From NCBI GenBank assembly GCA_903929925.1, contig CAIYWO010000295.1, positions 1 through 9,527 on the forward strand: 9,527 bases of DNA. The letters are read 5' to 3'. This document shows, piece by piece, positions 1 through 5,006 of this stretch. This stretch comes from an uncultured beta proteobacterium. Its GTDB lineage: Bacteria > Pseudomonadota > Gammaproteobacteria > Burkholderiales > Burkholderiaceae_B. The notes beneath the pieces are model-generated. The model saw only the letters and a list, made by a program, of their open reading frames with translations. It searched no databases and was not told the DNA's origin. Both the position numbers and the translations under genes were made by a program. Each line of letters begins with the position of its first letter. Positions within the stretch are counted from its first letter, which is position 1.

Positions 1-179
1 ACAATGCATCGAGAGCAGCAGCTTCCGGCGAAGCGCATGTACTTGCGGCCTCAACCGAGGGCATTGACATTGAAACGGGGGACGGTGTGCTGCGCTTGCT
101 TGTTCTACAGCGGGCCGGCGGCAAACGCCAAGCAGCAGCTGTGTTTATTTCTGGGTGGTCTTGGGCTCGCGCAACTTAA
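1..179 (+). CDS. fmt: Methionyl-tRNA formyltransferase, C-terminal fragment (partial, 5' end outside window)
   Basis: An open frame enters from the left edge (codons start at base 3) and stops at TAA 177-179. It encodes about 58 residues. The stretch from about base 39 to 143 reads VLAASTEGIDIETGDG followed by VLRLLVLQRAGGKRQAAA. This matches the usual end of Fmt, where a glycine-rich strand pair (GDGVLRL) leads into the conserved LQ-x-x-GGK-x segment of the C-terminal tRNA-binding domain. Fmt formylates initiator Met-tRNA, and Def later removes the formyl group, so a def gene 240 bp away fits. Oddly, this gene converges on def instead of following it, and its last 35 bases overlap the 3' end of the SemiSWEET gene on the other strand. 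The identification rests on motif memory over a short fragment. The catalytic domain is not visible. Confidence 0.7.
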   Translation, partial: NASRAAASGEAHVLAASTEGIDIETGDGVLRLLVLQRAGGKRQAAAVFISGWSWARAT

Positions 180-414
180 GCACCAAAATTGTGAGCGCCA
201 GCAGGAATGTAATACTGTTCGCAAAAATCAGTGGCCATGACTCAACCAGCAGGCCGTACACCAGCCAAAGCGCTATCCCAGACGTAAACATCACGTACAT
301 TGCGAGTGAAATCGAATGTGTATCGCGGGTGCGAATCGTTTTGATGGTTTGCGGGAAGAAAGCAGCTGTCGTTAAAAATGCCGCGATATAGCCCAGGACT
401 TCAGGATGAAACAC
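145..414 (-). CDS. SemiSWEET family (PQ-loop) small sugar transporter
   Basis: An 89-residue membrane protein with three predicted hydrophobic segments (about residues 4-24, 36-56 and 61-80). The first ends in the PQ-loop signature, FFPQ at 19-22, followed by a short basic loop. This is the three-helix half-transporter layout of bacterial SemiSWEETs, which dimerise in the inner membrane to pass small sugars. The substrate cannot be read from sequence. The start is GTG at 412-414. It is the only possible start near the family length, because the def stop codon lies in the same frame two codons upstream. The gene begins 6 bp after def and is probably co-transcribed and translationally coupled with it. 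No strong Shine-Dalgarno sequence is visible. Its 3' end overlaps the convergent fmt-like gene. Confidence 0.85.
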   Translation of the reverse strand: MFHPEVLGYIAAFLTTAAFFPQTIKTIRTRDTHSISLAMYVMFTSGIALWLVYGLLVESWPLIFANSITFLLALTILVLKLREPKTTQK

Positions 415-420
415 GCTTGG

Positions 421-933
421 CTAAACCCGCTCAAGTTCACGCTGCTCTTTGCGCAGCCGCGCCTTGAGTCGCGTTTGCTTGAGCATCGAAAGGTGCTGCA
501 CAAAGACTTTGCCGTTTAGGTGATCGATCTCGTGCTGGACACAGACGGCCAACAAGCCGTCAGCATCAAATTCATACGCTTTACCTTCTAAATTGAGCGC
601 ACGCACCCGCACACGGGCTGGGCGATCCACTTCGTCATAGACGCCAGGCACCGATAAACAACCTTCTTCGTACGTGTTCTGGTCATCGCTCTCAGAGATG
701 ATCTCTGGATTAATCAATACACGCAGATCGTTTTTCTCTTCGCTGACGTCAATCACCACCACACGCTCATGCACGTCCACCTGCGTCGCCGCCAACCCCA
801 CGCCCGGGGCCTCGTACATGGTTTGCGCCATATCCGCGGCAAGCTTGCGAATACGATCATCCACGCAAGTCACTGGCTTAGCGATTTTATGCAAGCGCTT
901 ATCGGGATAATGCAGGATTGTCAGTAGTGCCAT
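421..933 (-). CDS. def: Peptide deformylase
   Basis: A 170-residue protein, normal length for bacterial Def. It removes the N-terminal formyl group from nascent proteins in the cytoplasm. All three family motifs are intact: GVGLAATQ at 44-51, EEGCLS at 89-94 with metal ligand Cys92, and QHEIDH at 133-138. His134 and His138 in the last motif are the other metal ligands, and Glu135 is the catalytic acid. The basic, charged C-terminal tail (about 150-170) is typical of proteobacterial Def. The start is ATG at 931-933, giving the conventional MALLTILHYPD N-terminus. It is divergent from dprA across an AT-rich spacer and is followed 6 bp later by the SemiSWEET gene. In most relatives fmt follows def in the same orientation, which is not the case here. 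Confidence 0.97.
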   Translation of the reverse strand: MALLTILHYPDKRLHKIAKPVTCVDDRIRKLAADMAQTMYEAPGVGLAATQVDVHERVVVIDVSEEKNDLRVLINPEIISESDDQNTYEEGCLSVPGVYDEVDRPARVRVRALNLEGKAYEFDADGLLAVCVQHEIDHLNGKVFVQHLSMLKQTRLKARLRKEQRELERV

Positions 934-1074
934 ATGTTGAGTTATTTTAGGCAGAGATTTAATGAATGTTTAATTTTAATTTAATAATTACACGTTTTCT
1001 AATAGCCGTTTTAAATCTGAACGATAGCTAAAGCCAGGCTGGACAAACCCGCCCAGGCACCAACCTGCTCTGCA
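934..1074. promoter_or_regulatory. Divergent def / dprA promoter region (AT-rich)
   Basis: A 141-bp intergenic region between two divergent starts. Bases about 951-1018 are markedly AT-rich against the surrounding sequence, so promoters for one or both genes probably lie here. I could not assign a convincing -35/-10 pair on either strand. The best - strand candidate is a TTAGAA/TAAAAT pair 18 bp apart, which matches the -35 consensus poorly. No inverted repeat pointing to a known regulator was seen. Confidence 0.4.
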
Positions 1075-2223
1075 ATGGCCCGTGTCACACTTTCGGGCAT
1101 GCATGATTCCGCCCTTCCGACACAACGCCACGCCTACCTAAGACTCAGTTTCGAGCCTGGTATCGGGCCTATTCTGGCGAATCGGCTCTTACATCGATTT
1201 CCCGATCCAATCGCTCTGTATTGCGCGACACCTGAAATACTTAGCACGATCGTGCCAAGAACCCGCGCCTTGCAACTCGCCCGACCAACCCCACCGGATC
1301 TGCGTGCGGCAATCGAGACCGCACTGCAATGGTCCTCCACCGAAGGGCACGCCCTATTGACGCCGGATCAAACAGAATACCCGGCCGCTCTGCGACACAC
1401 AGAGGATGCCCCCGTTGTCTTATATGCGCACGGCAATCTAAAACAACAGACGGCGCAAGCCATCGCGATCGTTGGTACCCGGCACCCAACGGCCGACGGC
1501 CTCGATCATGCCCACGCGTTTGCGCGTAGTCTCGCGGGGCACCACTGGTGTGTCGTGAGTGGCCTGGCCAGCGGCATAGACGCGGCAGCACACCGCGGCG
1601 CACTTGCGGCCGGCCCAACAGCAGCCTCCACAATCGCGGTGCTTGGCACCGGCATTGACATCATCTATCCTCGCGCGCATCAACGCCTCGCCGCGCAAAT
1701 TGTGGCTGAAGGCGGCCTGCTGCTGTCAGAGTTCGCGTTGGGCGCCGGACCTATCGCCGCTAACTTCCCGCGGCGTAATCGTTTGGTAGCAGGCTTAACT
1801 CGCGGCACACTGGTAATTGAAGCGGCACTCAAAAGCGGCTCACTCATCACGGCGCGACTGGCAGTGGATTTAGGACGTGAGGTCTTTGCACTTCCTGGTT
1901 CGATCCATTCGCCCTTAAGTCGCGGCCCCCATTCCCTGATTCAGCAAGGCGCAAAGCTGGTCACCTGCGCAGAAGATATCCTTCAAGAGCTAGGTACCTG
2001 GCAACAAGCTCCTTTAATCAACCTTGGACTCAGCGAGCGCCGTGCGTCCACGTCCTCATCACCCATCTGGAGCGCAATCGGCTACGATCCTATTACCGAA
2101 GAGACACTGATACGACGCACAGCAATGCGGGCAGCAACCCTTCACGAGGCACTGCTTGACCTTGAACTCGCTGGACATATTCAGCGTCACCCCGATGGAC
2201 GCCTCAGTCGTAAGCACAACTAG
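1075..2223 (+). CDS. dprA: DNA-processing protein DprA (Smf)
   Basis: A 382-residue DprA. The protein binds incoming single-stranded DNA during natural transformation and loads RecA onto it. The N-terminal part (about 15-60, including YLRLSFEPGIGP) is the SAM-like/helix-hairpin region. The Rossmann-like core runs from about 100 to 303, with YPAALR at 102-107, IVGTR at 132-136, SGLASGIDAAAH at 162-173, FPRRNRLVAGL at 231-241 and SGSLITA at 254-260. GREVFALPG follows at 267-275, then a GPHSLIQQGA stretch. The C-terminal winged-helix-like domain (about 330-380) is present, so the protein is full length. The start is ATG 1075; ATG 1099 (Met9) is an alternative that keeps all domains, and neither has a strong Shine-Dalgarno sequence. 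The azurin gene follows after 27 bp. Confidence 0.96.
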   Translation: MARVTLSGMHDSALPTQRHAYLRLSFEPGIGPILANRLLHRFPDPIALYCATPEILSTIVPRTRALQLARPTPPDLRAAIETALQWSSTEGHALLTPDQTEYPAALRHTEDAPVVLYAHGNLKQQTAQAIAIVGTRHPTADGLDHAHAFARSLAGHHWCVVSGLASGIDAAAHRGALAAGPTAASTIAVLGTGIDIIYPRAHQRLAAQIVAEGGLLLSEFALGAGPIAANFPRRNRLVAGLTRGTLVIEAALKSGSLITARLAVDLGREVFALPGSIHSPLSRGPHSLIQQGAKLVTCAEDILQELGTWQQAPLINLGLSERRASTSSSPIWSAIGYDPITEETLIRRTAMRAATLHEALLDLELAGHIQRHPDGRLSRKHN

Positions 2224-2250
2224 GCAACCTTAACAGTTGACTCAATCTCT

Positions 2251-2721
2251 ATGACTCGAATGAATGCGCACTACGTTTTTGCCCTAACTGCTCTGCTGGG
2301 TGTTGCTGCAAATGCGCCAAGCACCGCGCATGCGCAAACATGTAACGCCGTTGTGCAAAGTGATGACGCCCTACGCTACACCCCTGAATCGATCGAGGTG
2401 CCGAGTACATGTAAGGACTTTACGGTGACGCTGACACACAGTGGTCGCTTGCCTGTTCTGGCAATGGGGCACAACTGGGTGCTGGCTAAAAAGGCCGACA
2501 TGACAGGTGTGGCCCGCACCGGAATGCTAGCAGGTGCCGCAAATCAATATGTCGATCCGACCGATCGGCGAGTCATTGCGCACACCAATGTCATTGGTGG
2601 CGGCCAAGCCAGCTCGGTCAGCTTTCCCGTGTCTGCGTTGCAGTCCGGTGAAACTTACGCGTTCTTCTGCACGTTTGCAGGACACTCCCCCGTCATGCAA
2701 GGCACGCTCGTCCTAAAGTAG
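2251..2721 (+). CDS. azu: Azurin (periplasmic type I blue copper protein)
   Basis: A 156-residue azurin precursor: a small periplasmic one-electron carrier with a type I copper centre. A signal peptide covers residues 1-28 and ends AHA before QTC. Removing 28 residues puts every key residue at its classical azurin number. The disulfide cysteines Cys31/Cys54 become 3/26, and the copper ligands His74, Cys140, His145 and Met149 become 46, 112, 117 and 121. Gly73 gives the axial carbonyl at 45, and Trp76 becomes 48. The motifs MGHNWVL, DMTGV, RVIAHT and FFCTFAGHS are all present, as is the C-terminal GTLVLK. ATG 2251 is used; ATG 2260 (Met4) would also leave a good signal peptide. No strong ribosome site is seen. 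The gene lies 27 bp after dprA with no visible terminator between, so co-transcription is possible. Its stop is one base from the convergent yggS stop. Confidence 0.96.
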   Translation: MTRMNAHYVFALTALLGVAANAPSTAHAQTCNAVVQSDDALRYTPESIEVPSTCKDFTVTLTHSGRLPVLAMGHNWVLAKKADMTGVARTGMLAGAANQYVDPTDRRVIAHTNVIGGGQASSVSFPVSALQSGETYAFFCTFAGHSPVMQGTLVLK

Positions 2722-2722
2722 G

Positions 2723-3445
2723 CTAACCGCGCGAACCGAATATTGCAGAGCCAACGCGGATTTCCGTTGAGCCTTCTTCAATCGCAATTTCAAAATCGCC
2801 GCTCATGCCCATCGACAATCGATCAAGCGCTATACCTTCGATAGCTTCCTGGCGCGCACGCTCTTGCAACTGCTTAAGTTGAGAAAAGCACGCGCGAACA
2901 GCCTGCGTATCATCAGAAAGGACCGCCATCGTCATCAGGCCTCGCACCCGTAATGTCTGGTAGCTAGTCAGTTTGCGTAGAAATTCAAATAGTTCGGTGG
3001 GCTCAAGCCCAGACTTTGTCTCTTCCGGTGAGGTTTTCACTTGCACCAGTACATCGATCGCACGGCCCTCTTGCTGCAGCCGGCGCTCAAGCGCCTCGGC
3101 CAAATCGAGGCGATCTAACGACTGAAGTTCGTGGGCAAACTTTGCAACTTCTTTCGCCTTATTCGTTTGCAGGTGGCCAATAACGACCCACTGCACACCA
3201 CAATCTGCAAGCAAAGGCGCTTTTTGCGCAACTTCCTGCATCCGGTTCTCGCCAAACCTAGTGAACCCTAAGGCAATCGCCTCACGGATCGCCGGCACCT
3301 CAAATGTCTTGCTCACTGGCAAGAGCGTCACTTCCGCAGGGTCACGCCCCGCACGCGCGCAGGCCAGCGCGATTCTGTTACGGATCTCGGCGATTCTCTC
3401 AGCCATCGAATTGCTGCTATTTGTCATAGGACTCAGTGTGCTCAT
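2723..3445 (-). CDS. yggS: PLP homeostasis protein, YggS/PLPBP (COG0325) family
   Basis: A 240-residue single-domain TIM-barrel protein that carries pyridoxal 5'-phosphate and helps balance free PLP and amino/keto-acid pools in the cytoplasm. It is related to the N-terminal domain of alanine racemase but is not known as an enzyme. Lys46 in PVSKTF (43-48) is the predicted PLP Schiff-base lysine. Other family motifs are FGENRMQE at 64-71, IGHLQTNKAK at 89-98, SLDRLD at 109-114, SPEETKSGL at 139-147 and SMGMSGD at 211-217. The phosphate-binding end EIRVGSAIFG is at 228-237. ATG 3443-3445 is preferred because AAGAGA lies about 9 bases upstream. Met7 and Met14 are alternatives, and Met14 fits the usual family N-terminus best. 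It diverges from urtA and converges with azurin. Confidence 0.95.
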   Translation of the reverse strand: MSTLSPMTNSSNSMAERIAEIRNRIALACARAGRDPAEVTLLPVSKTFEVPAIREAIALGFTRFGENRMQEVAQKAPLLADCGVQWVVIGHLQTNKAKEVAKFAHELQSLDRLDLAEALERRLQQEGRAIDVLVQVKTSPEETKSGLEPTELFEFLRKLTSYQTLRVRGLMTMAVLSDDTQAVRACFSQLKQLQERARQEAIEGIALDRLSMGMSGDFEIAIEEGSTEIRVGSAIFGSRG

Positions 3446-3475
3446 CTAGTTATGTCTCTTACGATATCACCCCCG

Positions 3476-3492
3476 CGCACCGCACTAGTGCA
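3476..3492. promoter_or_regulatory. Putative NtrC-binding site, distal
   Basis: Bases 3477-3480 (GCAC) and 3488-3491 (GTGC) form a GCAC-N7-GTGC dyad. This has the same half-sites and spacing as the strong enteric NtrC site TGCACCAACATGGTGCA. The dyad centre is about 161 bp upstream of the predicted sigma-54 start, within the range of an enhancer. It overlaps a second perfect 10-bp palindrome GCACTAGTGC at 3482-3491. It is also 31-47 bp upstream of the yggS start, so it could affect that gene as well. NtrC occupation is inferred from pattern only. Confidence 0.6.
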
Positions 3493-3508
3493 TGGGGACA
3501 CAAAAAAG

Positions 3509-3535
3509 AAGTGGTTACCCCAGCCAGCACCACTT
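3509..3535. repeat. Short inverted repeat AAGTGGT / ACCACTT
   Basis: A 7-bp perfect inverted repeat: AAGTGGT at 3509-3515 and ACCACTT at 3529-3535, with a 13-bp spacer. Its right arm overlaps the proximal NtrC-like dyad. It could be part of an extended activator site, a second regulator's operator, or chance. No regulator can be named from it. Confidence 0.35.
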
Positions 3536-3542
3536 TGGCGCA
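3526..3542. promoter_or_regulatory. Putative NtrC-binding site, proximal
   Basis: Bases 3527-3541 read GCACCA-CTT-TGGCGC. This is the NtrC pattern GCACCA-N3-TGGTGC with one mismatch in the right half-site. The centre at 3534 lies about 111 bp upstream of the predicted sigma-54 start. That is close to the position of the strong NtrC site near -108 at enterobacterial glnAp2. It is 50 bp from the distal dyad, close to five helical turns, so two dimers could sit on roughly the same DNA face. A further isolated half-site GCACCA is at 3602-3607. Confidence 0.65.
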
Positions 3543-3613
3543 TAAGCCAACTGACCAAGGTGTCGTAAATCATCAAGGCAACGAGTCATGCTGCGCGTGA
3601 AGCACCACATTTT

Positions 3614-3637
3614 AAAGCTGGCACGGGTTTTGCTTGA
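3614..3637 (+). promoter_or_regulatory. Sigma-54 (RpoN) promoter of the urt operon
   Basis: The sequence matches the sigma-54 consensus mrNrYTGGCACG-N4-TTGCWNNw at every specified position. CTGGCACG is at 3618-3625 (the -24 GG at 3620-3621), TTGCT is at 3630-3634 (the -12 GC at 3632-3633), and the final A is at 3637. The GG-to-GC spacing is exact. Transcription should begin near 3645, giving a leader of about 86 nt before urtA. A sigma-54 promoter needs an activator of the NtrC type, and two matching dyads lie upstream. This fits nitrogen-limited induction of urea uptake. Confidence 0.88.
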
Positions 3638-3690
3638 GTAGGCTCAGCATAGCCGCCTCTTCATACAGGACGATATGCGGCCACCCCTAA

Positions 3691-3705
3691 GCCGGCAAAA
3701 CCGGC
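3691..3705 (+). other. Leader hairpin in the urtA 5' untranslated region
   Basis: GCCGG (3691-3695) and CCGGC (3701-3705) form a perfect 5-bp GC stem around a CAAAA loop. It ends 13 bases before the urtA Shine-Dalgarno sequence. No U-tract follows, so it is not an intrinsic terminator. It could stabilise the mRNA 5' end or keep the ribosome site open. No known riboswitch fold was recognised. Confidence 0.5.
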
Positions 3706-3718
3706 GCGTTATTGACTC

Positions 3719-3723
3719 AGGAG
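3719..3723 (+). promoter_or_regulatory. Ribosome binding site of urtA
   Basis: AGGAG at 3719-3723 sits 7 bases before ATG 3731. It is one of the strongest Shine-Dalgarno matches in the window, it fixes the urtA start, and it fits the high expression expected of a binding protein. Confidence 0.9.
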
Positions 3724-3730
3724 TTTTGAA

Positions 3731-4981
3731 ATGAAACGCAGATTAGCTCTCAAACAACTTACCGCAGTCAGTCTATTAGCCATGTGCGGCGTCATGCCCC
3801 AAGCCTTCGCGCAGGAAACCATCAAAGTCGGTATCTTGCATTCCCTGTCTGGAACGATGGCGATTTCAGAAACGTCGCTAAAAGATGTTGCACTGATGAC
3901 TATCGAAGAAATCAACGCCAAAGGTGGCGTGATGGGCAAGAAGCTTGAGCCGGTCATCGTCGATCCAGCTTCAAACTGGCCTTTGTTCGCTGAGAAAGCA
4001 CGTGAACTGATCGCTCAAAACAAGGTTTCTGTCGTGTTCGGTTGCTGGACCTCCGTTTCACGTAAGTCCGTATTACCAGTCTTTAAAGAACTCAATAGCC
4101 TCCTGTTCTATCCAGTTCAGTACGAAGGCGAAGAGCTCGAGAAAAACGTTTTCTACACCGGCGCAGCACCAAACCAGCAAGCCATTCCAGCTGTTGAATA
4201 CCTGATGAGTGCAGACGGCGGCGGTGCCAAGCGCTTTGTCTTGTTGGGTACAGACTACGTCTACCCACGCACCACCAACAAAATTCTGCGGGCCTTCCTT
4301 CATTCCAAGGGCGTGAAGGACAGCGACATCGATGAGGTGTACACACCTTTCGGTCACTCTGACTATCAAACCATCGTTGCAAACATTAAAAAGTTCTCCG
4401 CAGGCGGTAAGACTGCCGTGATCTCGACGATCAACGGCGACTCGAACGTACCGTTCTACAAAGAACTCGGCAACGCCGGCCTGAAAGCCACTGATGTCCC
4501 AGTTGTTGCTTTCTCGGTAGGTGAAGAAGAGCTTCGTGGCGTCGACACAAAACCGCTCGTGGGCCACTTGGCAGCCTGGAACTACTTCCAGTCGATCAAG
4601 AACCCAGTGAACGCAGACTTTGTGGCTAAGTGGAAGGCCTATGCCAAGGCAAAAAACCTGCCGAACAACGCAACTGCTGTGACAAACGACCCAATGGAAG
4701 CAACTTACGTTGGCATCCATATGTGGAAGCAAGCTGTTGAACAAGCCAAATCAACCGACACAGACAAAGTGATCGCTGCAATGGCCGGACAAAAGTTCAC
4801 AGCGCCGGACGGCTTCACCATCGAGATGGACAAGACCAATCACCACCTGCATAAGCCAGTCTACATCGGCGAAATTCAGGCCGACGGTCAGTTCAGCGTC
4901 GTATGGAAGAGCAAGGGCCCAATCCGCGCTCAGCCTTGGAGTCCCTTCATCGCTGGTAACGAAGGCAAGCAAGGCCTGTAA
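3731..4981 (+). CDS. urtA: Urea ABC transporter, periplasmic substrate-binding protein UrtA
   Basis: A 416-residue family 1 (Leu/Ile/Val-type) binding protein of the urea/short-chain amide class. It captures urea in the periplasm and delivers it to UrtBC. Residues 1-27 are a signal peptide (basic MKRR, hydrophobic core, AFA cleavage before QE). The mature protein starts with IKVGILHSLSGTMAISE (31-47). UrtA-typical blocks follow: GCWTSVSRKSVLPVF at 104-118, FYPVQYEG at 126-133, INGDSNVPFYKEL at 234-246 and APDGFTIEMDKTNHH at 358-372. These separate it from amino-acid-binding LivJ-type proteins. The signal peptide ends in AFA with no lipobox visible, so the protein should be soluble. It is the first gene of the operon behind the sigma-54 promoter; urtB starts 25 bp after its stop. 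Confidence 0.96.
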   Translation: MKRRLALKQLTAVSLLAMCGVMPQAFAQETIKVGILHSLSGTMAISETSLKDVALMTIEEINAKGGVMGKKLEPVIVDPASNWPLFAEKARELIAQNKVSVVFGCWTSVSRKSVLPVFKELNSLLFYPVQYEGEELEKNVFYTGAAPNQQAIPAVEYLMSADGGGAKRFVLLGTDYVYPRTTNKILRAFLHSKGVKDSDIDEVYTPFGHSDYQTIVANIKKFSAGGKTAVISTINGDSNVPFYKELGNAGLKATDVPVVAFSVGEEELRGVDTKPLVGHLAAWNYFQSIKNPVNADFVAKWKAYAKAKNLPNNATAVTNDPMEATYVGIHMWKQAVEQAKSTDTDKVIAAMAGQKFTAPDGFTIEMDKTNHHLHKPVYIGEIQADGQFSVVWKSKGPIRAQPWSPFIAGNEGKQGL

Positions 4982-4992
4982 CTCCATATTAT

Positions 4993-5003
4993 GAGACTGT
5001 CTC
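4993..5003. repeat. Small palindrome in the urtA-urtB gap
   Basis: GAGAC-T-GTCTC is a perfect 5-bp inverted repeat with a one-base centre, in the 25-bp gap between urtA and urtB and ending 3 bases before the urtB ATG. In RNA a one-base loop cannot form, so the usable stem is shorter and weak. It occupies the place where a Shine-Dalgarno sequence would be, and only GAG resembles one. It may be chance. Confidence 0.35.
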
Positions 5004-5006
5004 GAC

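Noticed and set aside
4..240. + strand ATG-started open frame of 78 codons at the left edge
   Set aside because: The frame starting at base 3 gives a much better, Fmt-like protein over the same bases; the 78-codon product matches nothing and runs into the SemiSWEET gene.
1241..1633. - strand open frame of 130 codons opposite dprA
   Set aside because: Arg-rich composition typical of a GC-biased antisense frame, with no motif and inside conserved dprA motifs.
2235..2250. TTGACT as a -35 box for azurin
   Set aside because: It lies only about 10 bases before the start codon, leaving no room for a -10 element and start site.
3571..3586. IHF-like site between the NtrC dyads and the sigma-54 promoter
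   Set aside because: ATCAA is present at 3571-3575 but the TTR part of the consensus is missing at the right spacing, so the match is too weak, although IHF bending would be expected at such promoters.
4073..4744. Long - strand open frame (223 codons) opposite urtA
   Set aside because: It lies wholly antisense to a strongly conserved gene, has an unusual Cys/Val/His-rich composition and no recognisable domain. It is a shadow frame of urtA codon use.
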